Source of the DNA: Kaistella montana
GTDB taxonomy: Bacteria > Bacteroidota > Bacteroidia > Flavobacteriales > Weeksellaceae
DNA: 64,000 nt
Reading direction: 5' to 3'
NCBI RefSeq assembly: GCF_024436175.1
Contig: NZ_JANFQP010000002.1
Coordinates: forward strand, 62,001-126,000
Shown: piece by piece, positions 8,397 through 17,518 of the stretch
Numbering within the stretch: the first letter of the stretch is position 1
Layout of the letters: the number at the start of each line of letters is the position of its first letter
Program-made: the position numbers and the translations under genes
The notes under the pieces: generated by a model
The model's input: only the letters and a program-made list of their open reading frames with translations
Database searches by the model: none
What the model was told of the DNA's origin: nothing

Positions 8397-8603
8397 AAAA
8401 ATTTTAATTATTTCATGAACGAATCTTCAACGAATCAAGCATAAAAATCCCCACTGTTTGAGTGGCGGCAAAAATTTTACTTTAACAACTAAACTTTCTT
8501 TCCGCCCGAGTTTTGGGGATTTTCTTAGAAATAATTAAAATTTTTTAGCAAAAAGATCCAGGTCTTGAATTTTTGGTTCTTTTGTTTCAAGACAAAAGAA
8601 CAT
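8397..8603 (+). repeat. Structured interspersed repeat, copy 2 of 2
   Basis: Second copy of the element at 4519-4700, same orientation. Outer arms are 8397-8414 with 8528-8545 (18 bp perfect, ends TTATTTC on the left arm). Inner arms are 8444-8453 with 8514-8523 (AAAATCCCCA, 10 bp perfect). The core 8454-8513 differs from copy 1 at only a handful of positions. The 3' module 8558-8603 contains GTCTTGAA, GTTCTTTTGT, TTCAAGAC and ACAAAAGAAC in that order. The left inter-arm spacer is longer than in copy 1 (about 29 nt against 11 nt). It lies between folB and lnt. The flanks 8240-8396 and 8604-8735 hold nothing recognisable apart from TAAATTTG at 8678-8685, a possible -7 element for lnt. Confidence 0.85.
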
Positions 8604-8735
8604 GAAAACCATCTAAAAAGTAATTAAAAGTGAACTTCATCCCTTCAATCCAGTCCTCATCCCCGAAATATTTTCAGTAAATTTGCGATGGAAGAAATTG
8701 TACTTCCAACAACCCCACAAGCTTAAAAAAGACCA

Positions 8736-10382
8736 ATGAAATATATTATCTTTTCGCTATTTTCTGCCCTGCTTTTAAGCATTTCCTGGCCTACTTACGG
8801 CATTCCTTTTTTCATTTTTTTTGCTCTTGTTCCTTTGTTAATGATGGAACACGACATTTCAAAATTTTCCAAGATTAAAAACAAAGGAAGTCTCATTTTC
8901 GGACTTTCCTACCTCTGTTTCGTGATTTGGAACATCGTAACAACCGGTTGGCTTTATGGTTCCAAAAATCCGGATGGAAGTCATTCTATTTTAGCAGTAG
9001 CGATTCCTGTAGTCGTAAATTCATTGCTGTATTCGATTGTTTTCCAGCTTTATCATTGGTATAAAAAAATTCAAGGAACGTATTTCGGTTTGGTATTCTT
9101 TGTCGCCATTTGGATGGCTTTCGAGAAATTCCACCTCAGCTGGGAACTGACTTGGCCATGGCTAAACCTCGGAAACGTTTTTGCCGATTATCCGAAACTG
9201 ATTCAATGGTACGACACTTTCGGAGCGACCGGCGGAAGTTTCTGGATTTTATTGATTAACGTGTACGTTTTTTACACTTTAAGAATCTGGGAAGCGGGAA
9301 GAAAAAGAAAATCTTTAATCATCAATTCAGCGGTTCTCGCAGGCGCCGTTGCAATTCCAATGCTGATTTCATTAGTGAAATATCAGAATTTCGACGAAAA
9401 ACCCATCGGTTCGGTGAATGTTTTAATGCTGCAACCCGACCTCGATCCTTACAACGAAAAATATTCAAAAGACAGCTTAAGCATTTTAAATGAATTGTTG
9501 ACTTTAGCCCAAGAAAGCTCCCCGAAAATCAATCAACCCAACCAGATTGATTATTACATCGGTCCGGAAACCTCGCTTCCTGGTTATGGTTCTATCTCGG
9601 AAAGTGGTTTTGAGCAAAGCACTTTATTGAATTCGGTAAAAGGCTTCCTCGCCCAACACCCCAAATCAGTTTTTACCACCGGTATTTCTTCGCATCAGTT
9701 TTATCCGGATCCCAATAAAAAATCGGAAACGGCCTATCAAACCTCCGATGGAATATATGTGGACAGCTATAATTCTGCAGTACAAATCATTCCGAACCAG
9801 AAAGTACAGGTTTACCACAAAGGGAAACTCGTTCCTGGAGTTGAAATTTTCCCTTACATCCACGTGTTGAAACCGCTTTTAGGTGATGCAATGCTGAACC
9901 TCGGCGGAACGATTGCTTCCCTCGGAATTGATAAAGAAAGAAAAGTGTTCAGCAATCCTTACAACAAAGGAAAAATAGCGCCTATCATTTGTTATGAAAG
10001 TATTTATGGAGAATTCGTGACTGAATATGTGAAAAACGGTGCCAATTTCCTCGGCATCATGACCAATGATTCCTGGTGGGGCGTTACCCAAGGTCACAAA
10101 CAGTTGATGGCCTACGCGAAACTTCGCGCCATAGAAACCCGCCGTGAAATTGCCCGATCAGCCAACAGCGGAATTACTGCTCATATCAATGCGAAAGGCG
10201 ATGTGATGGCGGATACGCTTTATGGAGACCAAACTGCTTTGTTTGCAAAAGTAAATCTTTACGACAAGATGACTTTCTATACCAGAGCAGGCGATTTGCT
10301 GACAAGAATTTCGATTTTTGTTTTAGGCTTCTTGGTATTCTACACAATGATTAAGCAGTTTCAAAACCGTAAAAAAGCGTAA
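8736..10382 (+). CDS. lnt: Apolipoprotein N-acyltransferase
   Basis: Inner-membrane enzyme that adds the third acyl chain to the N-terminal Cys of lipoproteins. The N-terminal ~215 residues hold about six to seven hydrophobic segments, and the C-terminal part is a nitrilase-like (carbon-nitrogen hydrolase) domain. The catalytic triad fits Glu278 (GPETSLPG), Lys362 (YHKGKLVPG) and Cys419 (PIICYESIYGE). A last transmembrane segment lies near 525-540. The length of 548 suits Bacteroidota Lnt. The lipoproteins in this window (for example at 12858, 24202 and 46080) would be substrates. Confidence 0.94.
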   Translation: MKYIIFSLFSALLLSISWPTYGIPFFIFFALVPLLMMEHDISKFSKIKNKGSLIFGLSYLCFVIWNIVTTGWLYGSKNPDGSHSILAVAIPVVVNSLLYSIVFQLYHWYKKIQGTYFGLVFFVAIWMAFEKFHLSWELTWPWLNLGNVFADYPKLIQWYDTFGATGGSFWILLINVYVFYTLRIWEAGRKRKSLIINSAVLAGAVAIPMLISLVKYQNFDEKPIGSVNVLMLQPDLDPYNEKYSKDSLSILNELLTLAQESSPKINQPNQIDYYIGPETSLPGYGSISESGFEQSTLLNSVKGFLAQHPKSVFTTGISSHQFYPDPNKKSETAYQTSDGIYVDSYNSAVQIIPNQKVQVYHKGKLVPGVEIFPYIHVLKPLLGDAMLNLGGTIASLGIDKERKVFSNPYNKGKIAPIICYESIYGEFVTEYVKNGANFLGIMTNDSWWGVTQGHKQLMAYAKLRAIETRREIARSANSGITAHINAKGDVMADTLYGDQTALFAKVNLYDKMTFYTRAGDLLTRISIFVLGFLVFYTMIKQFQNRKKA

Positions 10383-10418
10383 AGACTTCTCGATGATTGT
10401 GCGGAATATTATGTTTAA

Positions 10419-10486
10419 AGAAATCTGCAAGATTTGCCAAATCTGCGAGAGGTCATTTATCACTCTCGCAGATTTAGCAGATCATA
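10419..10486. repeat. Palindromic repeat, CTCTCGCAGATT family, copy A
   Basis: Perfect 13-bp inverted repeat, AAATCTGCGAGAG (10439-10451) with CTCTCGCAGATTT (10463-10475), loop 11 nt, with weaker outer pairing. It lies between convergent lnt and the helicase gene, where it could act as a bidirectional terminator, though there is no T run. Related copies lie at 27587-27750. Confidence 0.75.
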
Positions 10487-10550
10487 AAGTTTATCAATAC
10501 ATTGTACATCATACTTTTTACATTGTACATGAAAACATCGGTGTAAGACT

Positions 10551-12683
10551 CTATTTATTCCCGTTAGATTTTTTGTAATTAAAATGATTCAGCAACAAAC
10601 GGATTTCGCTGAATTCAAAATCATTAGGAAGCGCTTTTTTCCATTCTGATAACGTGGCATGATCGCTGTTTTCTTTGAATGCTTTTTCGAAAGTTTTTAT
10701 TTTTTCCTTGTCAAAAACTCTGTTCAAATCGAGTAAACCTTGCTCGGCAAACTTCGCCAGATGCCCGTAAATCGTTTCGGTCACCAATCCTCTTTCCTTT
10801 GCAATTTCGGGAATCGTTTTGCCTTCTTCAAACAAACGAAACGTGAGAATTTGGGACGGAACTTTGACAATTTTGGTGGTCACTTCCACTTCATTTTCCT
10901 TATCGAAAAGCGGAGTTTCCAATAAATGAACTTCTTTTAAATCATTCAAATAATCTTCTAGATCATCCAAAAACACACGGAAATCTTCATTGTATTGTTT
11001 CAAACCTTTCACGCCTTTGGTTTCGGAATAAAAATCTTTTAAAGGAGCAAAAACTTTGGCATTAACATTCGTAAAAAAGAAATTCACTGCCCCTCTGGCT
11101 TTAGCTTCAATTTCGCTCCATTCTTCTTTTCCTTCGATGAATTTTCGGGTTTTCTGTTGAATAATTTTCTCAAATTTTCCGAAAACTTCCGCTAGTTTTC
11201 CGGCTTCAGGTTTGATGCCTTGGTAAAGAAATTTTATTTTGTCTTTATCTAATCCACGGCTGTGAATCGCAGAGTTGTGCCATTTTTCCAGATCTTGCAA
11301 AATCCATGCATTGGCGATACGGTTGATGACTTTCTGGATGCTGTAATCGTATTTTTCAGCGTTCAGTATTTCTTCAATCCGGTTATTGGCGTGGGTTTCA
11401 TCCTGAAACTTCGAAACTCTTTTGTCTGAAAAAATGACTTCAGGAGTGATTTTAGATTTTAAAACAATCCCTTCCAAAGTTCGGCAACGGGAAAGCGCGA
11501 CATAAACCTGACCCGAAGCGAAAGATTTTCCAGCATCGATGATCAAACGATCAAATGTTAATCCTTGAGATTTATGAATTGTTACCGCCCATGCCAATCG
11601 AATCGGATATTGCTTGAAACTTCCCAAAACTTCTTCTTGAATACTTTTGTCCTCCCCCAAAGAATATTTTTTCTGTTCCCAGGTTTCTTTTTTAAGTTTA
11701 TAAATTTCGTCCTCCCCATCGATAATAACACTCACTTCTTTTTCGTCCACGTCTACAACTTCAGCCAACTTTCCGTTGAAATAGCGACGTTCTCCACTTG
11801 CATCATTCCTGATAAACATAATTTGTGCACCTACTTTCAGTTCTAAAATTTCATCATTCGGATATTGGTTTTCATTGAAATTACCAATGATTTCAGCTTT
11901 ATAAAACTGAGATTTTCCAGGTAGATCAGCCAGTTTTTTCTGATTGATTTCATCGGCCATCTTATTATGGGAAGTCAGGTAAACGTAAGGTTCATCGGTA
12001 GGTTCAAAATCGGGAATGTATCTTTCATTCAGGGCATCAAAATCGATATCTCCAATTTCACCGTCACGGATTTCATTCAGAATATCTAGAAATTTTTCAT
12101 CTTTCTGACGGTACACGGTGGTTAATTCCAAAGTAATTAACGGCAACTCTTTCAGCGCATAACTGTCGAAGAAAAAAGGGGAATTGTAATATTGTTTCAG
12201 CACATATTCGTCTCTGACAACCGGCGGAAGCTGGTATAAATCTCCAATAAAAAGCATCTGAACACCACCGAATTTCTGCTGGTTTCTGCGGACATGCCGA
12301 AGTGAAAAATCCATCATATCCAGAACATCCGCCCGCAACATGGAAACCTCATCAATAATAATAATTTCAATTTCGCGAAGCAGCTTTAGTTTGTCTTTCC
12401 GGTATTTGAAATGATGCATAAGGTCGGCAATATTGTTGGCGATATTGCTGTCAATCCTTTCTGTAGTAGGAAGAAAAGTCCTCAAAGGGAGACCAAACAT
12501 AGAATGAATCGTCACTCCACCGGCATTGATGGCAGCAATTCCTGTGGGAGCCACAACAATAAATTTTTTGCGGGTTTTACTCACAAAATCGTTCAGGAAG
12601 GTAGTTTTCCCGGTTCCCGCTTTCCCGGTGAGGAAAATACTTCTGCTGGTATGTTCGGCTAAATGGAAGAGAGATTCATTCAT
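10551..12683 (-). CDS. Pif1-like AAA helicase with C-terminal helix-turn-helix domain
   Basis: ATP-dependent DNA helicase of superfamily 1 (Pif1/RecD-like). Walker A GKAGTGKTT is at 20-28 and Walker B IIIDEVSML near 110. The UvrD-C2-type motif AWAVTIHKSQG near 365 and VALSRCR complete the motor. A linker follows, then a C-terminal segment (LTFRLFEEGKTIPEIAKE) that looks like a helix-turn-helix of the type found in bacterial helicases of this group. The length is 710. The gene converges on lnt. It starts only about 175 bp from the lipoprotein at 12858, divergently. The role in replication or repair is inferred from the family. Confidence 0.88.
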   Translation of the reverse strand: MNESLFHLAEHTSRSIFLTGKAGTGKTTFLNDFVSKTRKKFIVVAPTGIAAINAGGVTIHSMFGLPLRTFLPTTERIDSNIANNIADLMHHFKYRKDKLKLLREIEIIIIDEVSMLRADVLDMMDFSLRHVRRNQQKFGGVQMLFIGDLYQLPPVVRDEYVLKQYYNSPFFFDSYALKELPLITLELTTVYRQKDEKFLDILNEIRDGEIGDIDFDALNERYIPDFEPTDEPYVYLTSHNKMADEINQKKLADLPGKSQFYKAEIIGNFNENQYPNDEILELKVGAQIMFIRNDASGERRYFNGKLAEVVDVDEKEVSVIIDGEDEIYKLKKETWEQKKYSLGEDKSIQEEVLGSFKQYPIRLAWAVTIHKSQGLTFDRLIIDAGKSFASGQVYVALSRCRTLEGIVLKSKITPEVIFSDKRVSKFQDETHANNRIEEILNAEKYDYSIQKVINRIANAWILQDLEKWHNSAIHSRGLDKDKIKFLYQGIKPEAGKLAEVFGKFEKIIQQKTRKFIEGKEEWSEIEAKARGAVNFFFTNVNAKVFAPLKDFYSETKGVKGLKQYNEDFRVFLDDLEDYLNDLKEVHLLETPLFDKENEVEVTTKIVKVPSQILTFRLFEEGKTIPEIAKERGLVTETIYGHLAKFAEQGLLDLNRVFDKEKIKTFEKAFKENSDHATLSEWKKALPNDFEFSEIRLLLNHFNYKKSNGNK

Positions 12684-12823
12684 CGTTCAAATTTAAAGAA
12701 AATCATCTGCTTTTCCCTCAATTCTTCATCAGTTGCTTTCAAAAATAGGGACATCGTAGATGAAATGACCTTTTCTTTCGTTAAAATTATTCTAAATTTC
12801 ACCATTGCTGAACAAAAAGGCGA

Positions 12824-12831
12824 TATTTTTG
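12824..12831 (+). promoter_or_regulatory. -7 element for the lipoprotein gene
   Basis: TATTTTTG matches TAnnTTTG and lies 26 bp before the ATG at 12858. The nearest upstream TTG (12805-12807) leaves 16 bp, shorter than the usual 19-20, so only the -7 half is convincing. Confidence 0.4.
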
Positions 12832-12857
12832 CAACACAAAAAAGTAAATTGAAAAAA

Positions 12858-13316
12858 ATGAAAAACCTACTCATCATTGGTTTTGCCACACTATCATTGG
12901 CTGCATGCCAATCTAATAAAACGGCGGTAGAACCTGAAACACTTCCCAAAGATATCGCCTTGAAGCCAGACAATAACCTGTCTCAGCAGCAAGATAAAGA
13001 AAAACTTACCCAACTGATCAAAGAAATTGAAACGATGGCGACAGCACAAACCTGTACCAATGCTTCTGACTGGAAATTCACTGCCATTGGTTCCAAACCT
13101 TGTGGAGGGCCGAGTTCTTATATCGCCTATCCGGCTCAGTTGGAGGAAACCATTTTGCCAAAGATTCAAAACTTCACCGAATTGCAGTCTGCTTTTAACA
13201 AAAAGTATGGACTAATTTCTGATTGTGCAATGGTAATGCCACCAACAGGCATTGTGTGCGAAAATGGAAAAGCGGTTTTGGTGGGAGCAAATACCGCGAC
13301 TTCTCAGGTGCAATAA
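12858..13316 (+). CDS. Hypothetical lipoprotein with conserved Cys residues
   Basis: Family not recognised. The start at 12858 gives a clean lipoprotein signal, MKNLLIIGFATLSLAACQSN, with lipobox LAAC and the acylated Cys at residue 17. The longer in-frame reading from 12663 places about 65 unlikely residues before it and overlaps the divergent helicase start. The mature part (about 136 residues) has Cys pairs in QTCTNA, KPCGG, SDCAMV and IVCENG that could form disulfides, fitting a periplasmic location. It is a monocistronic plus-strand gene convergent on the YihY gene, whose stop follows immediately. Confidence 0.8.
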   Translation: MKNLLIIGFATLSLAACQSNKTAVEPETLPKDIALKPDNNLSQQQDKEKLTQLIKEIETMATAQTCTNASDWKFTAIGSKPCGGPSSYIAYPAQLEETILPKIQNFTELQSAFNKKYGLISDCAMVMPPTGIVCENGKAVLVGANTATSQVQ

Positions 13317-14252
13317 TTAGTTATTGCGAAGGCTGGTTTCGTTGGAAAGTTGGTCTTTTAGGATTTTGGCGGCACTCCATTTAGCATGTTTCGACGGCTT
13401 AATATGATGTCCCATTTTATAGGCATATACTTTGGTAAATTCTGCACCGAAAAATACGAGTTGACAAGTATAATTCACCCACATCATCAACAAAATAAGG
13501 GTGCCTGCAGCTCCAAAAATAGAAGTCGGTTTGAAAATCTCGAAATAAAATCCGAGAAGGAATTTCCCGATGCTGAAAAGCAGTGCCGTAACCAAAGCTC
13601 CCATCCAAACTGAACGCCATGAAATTTCAACGTCTGGAAGCACTTTGAACATAAATGCAAACAGTACGGTAATCACGAAAAAGCTTATTACAAAGTTGAT
13701 GATTCGGACTAAAACAAAGGTTTCTAACCCGAAGTGTCTCGCGATCCAATCACTTGCGATGCCTAAAAACGAAGTTAAAATAAGACTGGTAAGCAGCAAA
13801 AAGGAAATAATAAGAATCATCCCGAGAGAATTGGCACGATCTAAAATATATTTCTGAAATACTTTTTTAGGTGCCGCTTCTACATCCCAAAGCGTATTGA
13901 GGCTTTTCTGCATCTGAAAAAACAAAGTGGTTGCTCCAAATATCAAAGTGAGAATCCCAAAAATCTTCATCAACAAATTTCTTTGGTCCCAAACTGCACT
14001 TAAAATCATCGACTGCAGACTTTCCGCAATATCTTTTCCAGCAATACCACTCGCTTGATGGGTGATTTCTCCTCTTACGGCTTCATCACCGAAGAAAAAA
14101 CCTGCGATCCAAATGACAATAATTAAAAGTCCAGGCAATGAAAAAATGGCAAAATAAGCCATACTTGCTGAATCTTTTGAAACATCAGAATTGTTCCAAT
14201 CGTGAAAAGTTTCTTTGAGGAGTTGCCACAATTCTATCAGTTTCTTCTTCAT
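13317..14252 (-). CDS. YihY/virulence factor BrkB family membrane protein
   Basis: Integral membrane protein of the YihY/BrkB family (formerly thought to be RNase BN, later shown not to be). About six hydrophobic segments are visible, with the family's N-terminal DSASMAYFAIFSLPGLL and central FGAAGTLILLMMWVNYTCQLVFFGAEFT blocks (only parts quoted as landmarks). The start at 14252 (MKKKLIELWQ) removes a polar ten-residue extension. The length is 311. Function is unresolved. Its stop is directly adjacent to the convergent lipoprotein gene with no intervening terminator. Confidence 0.87.
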   Translation of the reverse strand: MKKKLIELWQLLKETFHDWNNSDVSKDSASMAYFAIFSLPGLLIIVIWIAGFFFGDEAVRGEITHQASGIAGKDIAESLQSMILSAVWDQRNLLMKIFGILTLIFGATTLFFQMQKSLNTLWDVEAAPKKVFQKYILDRANSLGMILIISFLLLTSLILTSFLGIASDWIARHFGLETFVLVRIINFVISFFVITVLFAFMFKVLPDVEISWRSVWMGALVTALLFSIGKFLLGFYFEIFKPTSIFGAAGTLILLMMWVNYTCQLVFFGAEFTKVYAYKMGHHIKPSKHAKWSAAKILKDQLSNETSLRNN

Positions 14253-14318
14253 TTTTGTGCCTTTTAGATTTTCAATTCGCACTCCAAATATTGCACCATT
14301 TTTTAATTGTGGATTCGT

Positions 14319-14834
14319 TTATTCGTCAATAAGTTGGTATTCTAAAATTTTTTCTTTTGTTTTTGGAATAAAGATTAATTCACGGTCACCTGGAGGAACA
14401 TTTTTCCGTTCTTTAGTAAAACCAAATTCATTTTCAGAATAGATAAAATTTCTGTTTTTCAATGTATCTGATGCTTTAAGCTTAAATTCTGAAAAAAGAG
14501 CTTTCTTGTCGTTTTCTGAAATTTTAAGCGTAAAATTTTCATAATAATCTCCAATCGCAGCCGAAGTTTCATGTTTTGTAATTTCAAAATCATCTTTCAA
14601 TACAATTTCGTTTTGTTTTAAAATTTTTTCGGCATCAGATTTAAAGAAAAACTGATCCTCAAATTTTAAAAATAATATTATTAGAAGATAGACTGTAGCC
14701 ATAATCGAAGCAAGCCAAATTCCCGTTTTCCTCGATTGAAATTTGGTTCCAATAAAATAGAGAAACCAAAGAAATCCCAGTGGAATCCCGATAAATATTA
14801 AAAATAAGATTGCAGAAAAAAAGAAATCATCCAT
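14319..14834 (-). CDS. Hypothetical membrane protein
   Basis: Not recognised. 171 residues with two N-terminal transmembrane segments (about 5-27 and 36-57) and a charged C-terminal domain of about 110 residues, probably outside or at the membrane surface. The ATG overlaps the stop of the gamma-carbonic anhydrase gene by one base (TAATG), implying translational coupling and perhaps a linked role, but no function can be assigned. Confidence 0.75.
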   Translation of the reverse strand: MDDFFFSAILFLIFIGIPLGFLWFLYFIGTKFQSRKTGIWLASIMATVYLLIILFLKFEDQFFFKSDAEKILKQNEIVLKDDFEITKHETSAAIGDYYENFTLKISENDKKALFSEFKLKASDTLKNRNFIYSENEFGFTKERKNVPPGDRELIFIPKTKEKILEYQLIDE

Positions 14835-15373
14835 TATACTGATTTTTCAGCCTCAAAATCTCCCTTGTACCACGAAGAATATTTCACATAATTATTAGCA
14901 ATTCGCTCCACTTCACCTTCCAATAATTCGGCAGAAATATCTTTAATTTTCTTTGCAGGAATACCTCCCCAAACTTCCCCCGACTTGATGTGAGTTCCTT
15001 GGGTAACCACACTTCCTGCGCCAACAATCGAATTGCTTTCTACTACACAATCGTCCATCACAATGGAGCCCATTCCGATCAATACATTATCATGCAAAGT
15101 GCAGCCGTGAACGATCGCGTTATGACCAATAGAAACACTATTGCCGATAACGAGTGGATATTTCTCGTAAGTGCAGTGCAGCATTGCATTATCTTGCACA
15201 TTCACTTTGTCTCCCATTTTGATGAAATGCACATCGCCGCGGATTACCGCATTGTACCAAATGCTGCAGTCTTTCCCCATCGTTACATCGCCGATGATGG
15301 TTGCGGTTTCTGCCAGAAAAGTATTTTCTCCGATTTGTGGAGTTTTGCCGAGAAGTTCTTTAATTAAAGCCAT
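14834..15373 (-). CDS. Gamma-carbonic anhydrase family protein
   Basis: 179-residue left-handed beta-helix protein built of hexapeptide repeats (for example IGDVTMGKDCSIWYNAVIRGDV is the family block near 28-49; only its order is used here). Histidines in AMLHC, IGHNAIVHG and TLHDN are placed as the metal ligands of gamma-class enzymes. Related proteins (PaaY, YrdA, CaiE) are often catalytically weak, so enzymatic activity is not certain. It is co-translated with the downstream membrane protein. No terminator is visible between them. Confidence 0.9.
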   Translation of the reverse strand: MALIKELLGKTPQIGENTFLAETATIIGDVTMGKDCSIWYNAVIRGDVHFIKMGDKVNVQDNAMLHCTYEKYPLVIGNSVSIGHNAIVHGCTLHDNVLIGMGSIVMDDCVVESNSIVGAGSVVTQGTHIKSGEVWGGIPAKKIKDISAELLEGEVERIANNYVKYSSWYKGDFEAEKSV

Positions 15374-15526
15374 ATTAGTATTGAATTATTCATTAAAATT
15401 GAAATGCGGTTTACATTCCGCAGGAATCATTATTCCAAAATACTGATGATTGATAATGTCTAAAATCTAATGCCCGATTTCTGAGATCTTATCCGTATTT
15501 TTGCCATTCAAATTTAATGAAATAAA

Positions 15527-16405
15527 ATGAGACAAATCCTTATAGAACCTACCGAAAACCCAAAAGTACTGAAGTTTGTAGCCGACTACAACCTGATCCC
15601 AGGATCATTGGAGCTCGACAGAGATTCAGACATCTCTGAAATTCCTTTGGCGCAGGAACTTTTCAACTATCCTTTTGTGGAGAGAATCTTCATCACTGCC
15701 AACTTTATTGCGGTTGCAAAACAAGATACCGTGGAATGGGAATTCGTTTCGGAAAGTTTAAAAAATGTCATCGAAGATGAATTGCTCGCCAACCCGAGAA
15801 TTTACCTTCAGAAAAAAAGAGAAATGTACCAGATTTATGCGGAAATGACGCCGAATCCGATGGTAATGAAATTCGTTTCAAATAAATTGTTGCTCGATGG
15901 CTTTGTGGAAGTAAAATCCCGCGAAGAAGCTGCAGGAGTTCCTTTGGCAGAAGCAATTTTCAATGAATTCGATTTCGCTAAAGAAGTTTTTATCTCCGAT
16001 AATTTCGTAGCAGTCACCAAAAATGTTTCGGTGGAATGGCATGAAGTGATGGTGGCGGTACGCGCTTTTGTAGCCGATTACCTTCAAAATGGTGGCGAAA
16101 TTTCTAACCTTGAACCTCAGAAACACGAAAGTCCTGTAGAGAACATCATCAACAGAGATTATACCGAAAACGAACAGAAAATATCCGATATTCTGAATGA
16201 ATATGTCGCTCCTGCTGTAGAAGGCGATGGTGGAAAAATATCTTTAATCGAATACGTTTCAGAAACCAAAACCGCAAAAATGTTGTTACAAGGAGCATGC
16301 TCAGGATGCCCAAGTTCAACAGCTACTTTGAAAGGCGGTATCGAAAACGTATTGAAACAGTTTCTCCCGGAATTGGTGGAAAATGTGGAAGCAGTAAATG
16401 GATAA
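15527..16405 (+). CDS. Nfu-type iron-sulfur cluster scaffold, NifU C-terminal domain
   Basis: Fe-S carrier/scaffold protein of 292 residues. Two N-terminal Nfu-like domains in tandem (about 1-85 and 100-185) share the motifs TENPKVLKFV / TPNPMVMKFV and IPLAQELFNYPFV / VPLAEAIFNEFDFA. The NifU-type domain follows with the cluster-binding CxxC in GACSGCPSST near residue 260. The duplicated N-terminal domain is common in Bacteroidota Nfu. It is followed by hemH in the same orientation, and both relate to iron use. Confidence 0.9.
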   Translation: MRQILIEPTENPKVLKFVADYNLIPGSLELDRDSDISEIPLAQELFNYPFVERIFITANFIAVAKQDTVEWEFVSESLKNVIEDELLANPRIYLQKKREMYQIYAEMTPNPMVMKFVSNKLLLDGFVEVKSREEAAGVPLAEAIFNEFDFAKEVFISDNFVAVTKNVSVEWHEVMVAVRAFVADYLQNGGEISNLEPQKHESPVENIINRDYTENEQKISDILNEYVAPAVEGDGGKISLIEYVSETKTAKMLLQGACSGCPSSTATLKGGIENVLKQFLPELVENVEAVNG

Positions 16406-16488
16406 GATGCATTAAACCACAAAAGACTGAATTGAATCTTTTTATAGTTCAACTTTTGTGGTTTTATTCAAATAAAAAAATAAATATT

Positions 16489-17517
16489 TTGTCAAAAAAA
16501 GGAATCTTACTCGTCAATCTCGGGTCACCGAAATCTACTGATGTTAAAGACGTCAAAGCCTACCTCGATGAATTCTTGATGGATGAAAAAGTCATCGATT
16601 ACCGTTGGTTTTTCCGTTCGTTGCTGGTACAGGGAATCATCCTGAATACTCGACCACCAAAGTCCGCTGCAGCCTACAAAACCGTGTGGACTGACGAAGG
16701 TTCACCTTTAATTGTCATCACCCAAAAAATTCAACAGAAACTGCAAAAGTTGGTGGATGTTCCGGTAGAAATCGGAATGCGTTACGCTGAACCAAGCATT
16801 GAAAACGGAATCAGAAAACTAACGGAGCAAGGCGTTACCGAAATTGTTTTGTTTCCGCTTTATCCGCAATATGCAATGAGCACAACAGAAACCGTGATCG
16901 ATAAAGCTGAAGAAGTACGCAAAAAATTCTTCCCGAACGTTAAAATTAATTACGTTCAGCCCTTTTACAACCGCGAAATATATATTGATTGTCTGGCGGA
17001 AAGCATCCGCGAGAAACTGCCGGAAAGTTTCGATGCGTTACAGTTTTCTTATCACGGCGTTCCGGAACGGCATATTTACAAAACCGATCCCACGAAAACC
17101 TGTAATCTAAACGATTGTTGCCAAAGAGAAAATAATCCGAGTCACCAGTTTTGCTACCGACATCAATGTTTTAAAACCACTGAATTGGTCATTGAAAAAC
17201 TCAACATTCCAAAGGAAAAAACGGTTATTTCTTTCCAATCCAGATTAGGAAAAGATAAATGGATGGAACCTTACACCGACGAAACTTTAGAAAATTTACC
17301 TAAAAAAGGAGTGAAAAACCTTGCTATCGTTTGCCCGGCTTTCGTTTCCGATTGCCTTGAAACATTAGAAGAAATTTCGGTGGAGGGTAAAGAAGAATTC
17401 CTACATGCAGGTGGCGAGCAATTCCATTACATTCCTTGTTTGAATGATGAAGACCGCTGGATTGATGTGGTGAAAACGCTTTGCGAAGAAAAATTGAATG
17501 AATTTTATTTGGTTTAA
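16489..17517 (+). CDS. hemH: Ferrochelatase
   Basis: Inserts Fe2+ into protoporphyrin IX, the last step of heme synthesis. The conserved N-terminus SKKGILLVNLGSP begins right after a TTG codon at 16489; no ATG is placed near it, and the longer frame starts within the nfu gene with non-homologous sequence. I therefore take TTG, giving 342 residues. The catalytic His is in FSYHGVPERH and the conserved Glu lies in the later LETLEEI block. CNLNDCC and CYRHQC supply several Cys residues, some of which could ligate a cluster as in certain ferrochelatases, but this is not certain. Confidence 0.92.
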   Translation: MSKKGILLVNLGSPKSTDVKDVKAYLDEFLMDEKVIDYRWFFRSLLVQGIILNTRPPKSAAAYKTVWTDEGSPLIVITQKIQQKLQKLVDVPVEIGMRYAEPSIENGIRKLTEQGVTEIVLFPLYPQYAMSTTETVIDKAEEVRKKFFPNVKINYVQPFYNREIYIDCLAESIREKLPESFDALQFSYHGVPERHIYKTDPTKTCNLNDCCQRENNPSHQFCYRHQCFKTTELVIEKLNIPKEKTVISFQSRLGKDKWMEPYTDETLENLPKKGVKNLAIVCPAFVSDCLETLEEISVEGKEEFLHAGGEQFHYIPCLNDEDRWIDVVKTLCEEKLNEFYLV

Positions 17518-17518
17518 A

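Noticed and set aside
8688-8726. 12-codon frame MEEIVLPTTPQA before lnt, as a leader peptide
   Set aside because: Too short to judge, no attenuator hairpin, and it may lie at or before the transcription start.
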